This document shows, in pieces, positions 60,548 through 64,000 of a stretch of DNA of 64,000 bases. A program made the translations under genes and the position numbers. The stretch comes from Hofstenia miamia (taxonomy: Eukaryota > Xenacoelomorpha > Acoela), in the NCBI GenBank assembly GCA_004352715.1, contig SCFE01000034.1, forward strand, positions 1,278,951-1,342,950, in the 5' to 3' direction. Under the pieces are notes generated by a model. That model saw nothing but the letters and a program-made list of their open reading frames with translations, ran no database searches and was not told the origin of the DNA. Every line of letters starts with the position of its first letter. Position 1 is the stretch's first letter.

Positions 60548-61571
60548 GTCTTTTCCTTTTTTCTAAATAATCGCTTACTAAAAAATAGATTTCAAGCAGT
60601 TTTGGAGCATATCTTCATAGGTGTCATTGTAATTAGATTGTATCCTGATCGGAGTATTCACAGATTTTTTAGCCCGCTTTTCACGACTTTGATATTCTTT
60701 TTTCAAGTCGCTTTTCAATATAGCGGTTTTGTAAAACAGCTTTTGCCACTACATTAATTAGTAAAGTCTTATTGTTATTTTTATTATTACAGTTTTAAAA
60801 GACAAACACTTATTACATGATTAGCGTAAATTACCTTTCATATCTGATTTCTGTTTTTTTATATTTTAATAATGCTATTTGGATACAAACCAGGGAAAGT
60901 GTTCCTTCAACGATTTTTATGGTTGAACTAGTCGATTTGAAATACGGGATTTAAGGTGGGACCTCTTAATCAAGCAATTTGTCAAACCATTGCTTATAAA
61001 AGTTTGCTTATGTCATAGTTAGATAGATCTTGGTGTATGAAAAAGTTTGATGTATCATGATATGACCTTTACCTTGACCTTAAAATATTTTGGCATTGAC
61101 AGTGACCTTCACTGTGACCTTTGATATAAATATTTTGCTTAAATCTTAGTTCAGGATCTAGGTAATACATCTTGGAACATACCTTGAAAAAATCATCACA
61201 ATCCATTGAAAATCTTTAGAAACTTTCAAAATTCGAAAAACTTATTTTGAGATAATCACATTTTTATAAACGGATATCAACTACTGCAGAAACGTGCAGG
61301 TTGGTTTTTCTAGTATCAAAAGATGTCTCTATGTTAAGCAATTCAATTAAGTTATTTTATTGTATCTATTTGAGAAATAATAAATGAAAAAACAAAATGT
61401 ACCTTTGCTAGGCAAAACATTTGCTGATTTTAGCATATAAAACTCACTTTTTTTTGGCAAATATGATATTTTTGGTTAAAATCGATTAGCGTAAGAAAAG
61501 TAGGTGCCTTACCAATATAATTATGCTCAAAAATGAATTTCTCATATTTAGGTAACACTACTCTTTTTTAG
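60548..61571 (+). other. Putative intron with TGACCTT-repeat cluster
   Basis: Intron of about 1 kb inferred between the two exons. Within it, TGACCTT recurs around 61062-61121 (ATGACCTTTACCTTGACCTT, then GTGACCTTCACTGTGACCTT). The motif contains the nuclear-receptor half-site TGACCT, but such clusters are also common as degenerate simple repeats. Confidence 0.45.
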
Positions 61572-61714
61572 ATGCATTTGCATTAATATTAGAAGCATCC
61601 AATGAGCAAGCTGAATATTTTATAAGAGAGCTTAGTTGTACTGATATAAAAGAGCAAAGCCGTCCTTGCATCATTTCTTCATGTTCTCAAAATGAACGTC
61701 ATTCATTCTATAAG
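61572..61714 (+). CDS. Putative exon of the same unrecognised host gene (exon b)
   Basis: A 143-bp exon after a pyrimidine-rich acceptor (CTCTTTTTTAG), with the donor GTAAAG after TATAAG. The first two bases complete the codon left by exon a, and the rest reads AFALILEASNEQAEYFIREL and further to RHSFYK without a stop. Phase agreement between independent splice sites supports a real gene. Later exons would lie in or beyond the N gaps. The function is unknown. Confidence 0.55.
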
Positions 61715-61787
61715 GTAAAGATAGAAAACTGTATTTAAAATAGACTTTTAGTATAGGCCACAAAAATGCAATATATATATATATATA

Positions 61788-62356
61788 TAGGGTTGCCCAT
61801 AAGTTATTACGTTTCAAATCAATGTTCCATACGTTTCGAAAATCCTATCAAAAAATAATCAAACAACATCAAAATTATATTCTATATAGAAATATGTGAA
61901 GTAAACAAAATAACCGAGTAAACAAAAACTACAGATATTTATCATATGGATCGACTTGCAAGCCGCCAATATCGATACAAAGTTGAAGACGCCTGAATGT
62001 GCGCTTTGGATTTTGTGTATAACATCAACTTCGATTTCATTAAATGCCTGACCAACTGCTTGCTTAATTATACTCCAGAGCGCATTGTCACAGGATGTTA
62101 AATCTGGACTCCTGGCGGGCCATGCTGTGGGGCCGAATTTGCCCACCCACTTGTATGGAAACTGTTCATTAAAAAAGGCACGTGTTGCAAGAGCTGTATG
62201 GACTGGCGCTCCATCTTGCTGAAAATGACATAGGTGTGCGATACCACGTTGTTGTAGCTCGGGTAAAAAATTTCAGTGAGAAGCTGTCTGTAGTGATTGG
62301 TTTAATTCACTAATTCACTGATTGGTTTGAAACGTAGTAACTTATGGGCCACCCTG
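61788..62356 (-). mobile_element. Short mariner (Tc1/mariner) element with TA target duplication
   Basis: The terminal inverted repeats are about 35 bp: TAGGGTTGCCCATAAGTTA at the left, and the right end inverted reads CAGGGTGGCCCATAAGTTA. TA flanks both ends (61786-61787 and 62357-62358) inside (TA)n. At 569 bp it is less than half a full mariner and is internally deleted. Confidence 0.88.
61859..62224 (-). pseudogene. Mariner transposase C-terminal fragment
   Basis: The minus-strand reading has QDGAPVHTALATRAFFNEQF, then GPTAWPARSPDLTSCDNALW. This matches the second and third catalytic Asp regions of mariner transposases (DGAP-H and the Asp after SPDL). The N-terminal DNA-binding half and the first Asp are deleted. 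The ending after about 61930 is not conserved. Confidence 0.88.
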
Positions 62357-62358
62357 TA

Positions 62359-62854
62359 TGTATATATATATATNNNNNNNNNNNNNNNNNNNNNNNNNNN
62401 NNNNNNNNNNNNNNNNNNNNNNNNNNNNNNNNNNNNNNNNNNNNNNNNNNNNNNNNNNNNNNNNNNNNNNNNNNNNNNNNNNNNNNNNNNNNNNNNNNNN
62501 NNNNNNNNNNNNNNNNNNNNNNNNNNNNNNNNNNNNNNNNNNNNNNNNNNNNNNNNNNNNNNNNNNNNNNNNNNNNNNNNNNNNNNNNNNNNNNNNNNNN
62601 NNNNNNNNNNNNNNNNNNNNNNNNNNNNNNNNNNNNNNNNNNNNNNNNNNNNNNNNNNNNNNNNNNNNNNNNNNNNNNNNNNNNNNNNNNNNNNNNNNNN
62701 NNNNNNNNNNNNNNNNNNNNNNNNNNNNNNNNNNNNNNNNNNNNNNNNNNNNNNNNNNNNNNNNNNNNNNNNNNNNNNNNNNNNNNNNNNNNNNNNNNNN
62801 NNNNNNNNNNNNNNNNNNNNNNNNNNNNNNNNNNNNNNNNNNNNNNNNNNNNNN

Positions 62855-62884
<30 letters not shown>
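62359..62884. repeat. (TA)n microsatellite spanning an assembly gap
   Basis: Alternating TA/AT runs border the gap 62374-62854 (481 N) on both sides, so the gap is probably a long or unassembled microsatellite. Confidence 0.85.
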
Positions 62885-62888
<4 letters not shown>

Positions 62889-62893
<5 letters not shown>

Positions 62894-63882
62894 TATTCGC
62901 CGTTTGTAATTTATGCAGAATTTATATTCGTCATTTATAATCATTTTCATATATATACGCCGTTTGTAACAGTATTCGTCGTTTGTAACCAAAAATATTT
63001 TTAATATTAATGATGTTGCAATTTTAACAGTTTCTTAATCATATGCATTACACTAGTGCCTATTCCATTTATTAGAGCCAATGCCTTCCATAGTTGATTA
63101 ATTTCTTGGCTACAGCAAACTCGAAAGTCTTGAACTTCAATAACCATATAATATTGTTAAGTACATAGTAATCAAAGGTATTATACCATATCCTATAAAT
63201 CTTTAAAGAAATTTAGTAGTAGTATTTGGAAGCTAATAAACTAGGTTTGAAGTCGATCCAAGCATTATTCAATGAAATATTAACGATTATTCCACAAAAT
63301 ATAGGATCAAGACGGTATAGTGGATTGTAAAGGAAATTTTAAAATAAAAACAAAGTAAGTAATCCATATCCTTTAGAGGACTTTAGTAGATGTAGTTTTT
63401 AATTTGGAAGCTAATGAACTAGGTTCGAAGTCGAGCCAAAATTATTCACTGAAATATTAACGATTATTCCCCAAAATATAAAGTCAATAACAGTAGTGGG
63501 TTGTTAAATGAAATTTCAAAAAAACAAAGTAGTCCATAGCCTATGCATCTTTAAAGGACTTTAATAGATGTAGTTTTTAATTTGGGAACTAATGAACTAG
63601 GTGTGAAGTTGATCCAAGCATTTTTGCTGAGAAATTACAAATGACGAATATCTGTGAAAACCAGCAAAAAAAATTTTTTTTCATTTTAAATTTTTAAATC
63701 CATTAATCCAGTAGGATATATTGTTGAGAGGGTACTGAGATACACTAACTGAAAAAATTTGCATTCTCCTCAATTTTAAATCCCAAAAAGGCGATTCGTC
63801 CTTTGTAACAGTCATTTTTTTCAGAATTCGTCTTTTGTAAAGAAGGTTGACCATTAGTATGGTACAAACGACGAATATATAT
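62889..63882. mobile_element. Element with TTCGTCGTTTGTAA termini and internal tandem repeats
   Basis: The motif TTCGTCGTTTGTAA or close variants occurs near 62896, 62927, 62957, 62975, 63794 and 63826, and inverted near 63635 and 63862. The outermost copies are inverted relative to each other and abut (TA)n. Inside are three tandem units of about 170-178 bp (63186, 63364, 63534; the last incomplete), each with TTGGAAGCTAATAAACTAGG-type sequence. It is probably a non-autonomous element with clustered terminal motifs. No coding is present. Confidence 0.6.
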
Positions 63883-64000
63883 NNNNNNNNNNNNNNNNNN
63901 NNNNNNNNNNNNNNNNNNNNNNNNNNNNNNNNNNNNNNNNNNNNNNNNNNNNNNNNNNNNNNNNNNNNNNNNNNNNNNNNNNNNNNNNNNNNNNNNNNNN
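63883..64000. other. Assembly gap reaching the window edge
   Basis: Unknown bases after a TA run. Confidence 0.95.

Noticed and set aside
62896-63882. Regular motif spacing suggesting a CRISPR-like array
   Set aside because: Repeats are irregularly spaced, occur on both strands, and lie in a eukaryotic repeat element.
1-64000. tRNA and rRNA genes
   Set aside because: No cloverleaf-like or rRNA core sequence was recognised by eye; a covariance-model scan was not possible here.

Overview
The window is nuclear DNA of a metazoan, most likely an AT-rich, repeat-dense invertebrate. The reasons are eukaryotic LTR and non-LTR retrotransposons, mariner and Mutator-like DNA transposon remnants, (TA)n microsatellites, an animal-type MPPED metallophosphoesterase gene and two exons with GT/AG borders. 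There are no bacterial operons. The species cannot be named from the sequence.

Positions 1-50250 are a graveyard of Ty3/Gypsy-type LTR retrotransposons of two related families. Family A has LTRs of about 1.0-1.3 kb starting TGTAGCATCATCC. Family B has LTRs of about 0.8-0.9 kb starting TGTAGAGTCACTCAGG. The order is A1 (1-5912, +), B1 (5913-9770, +), A2 (9771-20695, +), B2 (20696-27002, -, carrying a nested family B insertion at 21346-22818), A3 (27003-37170, +) and B3 (37172-41392, +). Every copy is broken by stops, frameshifts, truncation or assembly gaps. The shared layout is LTR, PBS, gag (coiled coil, capsid-like domain, CCHC knuckle), protease, reverse transcriptase, RNase H, integrase, a linker full of short repeats, a third ORF of about 1000 residues (ORF3), polypurine tract, LTR.

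ORF3 is the most notable item. It sits where an env gene would be, but shows no signal peptide or membrane segment, matches no family I recognise, and is conserved in blocks between families A and B, whose nucleotide sequences have otherwise diverged strongly.

Positions 40500-50250 form a loosely mirror-symmetric block: family B LTRs and Mutator-like (MULE) transposase remnants point inward from both sides. Positions 50254-56630 hold a fold-back repeat, a 5'-truncated LINE end and a possible hAT-type element in AT-rich DNA. The clearest host gene is an intact, apparently intronless MPPED-type metallophosphoesterase at 56635-57408. Two phase-compatible exons of an unidentified host gene lie at 60403-61714. 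The right edge carries a 569-bp mariner remnant and a TIR element with internal tandem repeats.

Assembly quality is poor. Six gaps are N runs of 21 to 1000 bases or run off the window edge, and at least seven single-N joins are flanked by duplicated sequence, so copy structure near N positions should not be taken literally.
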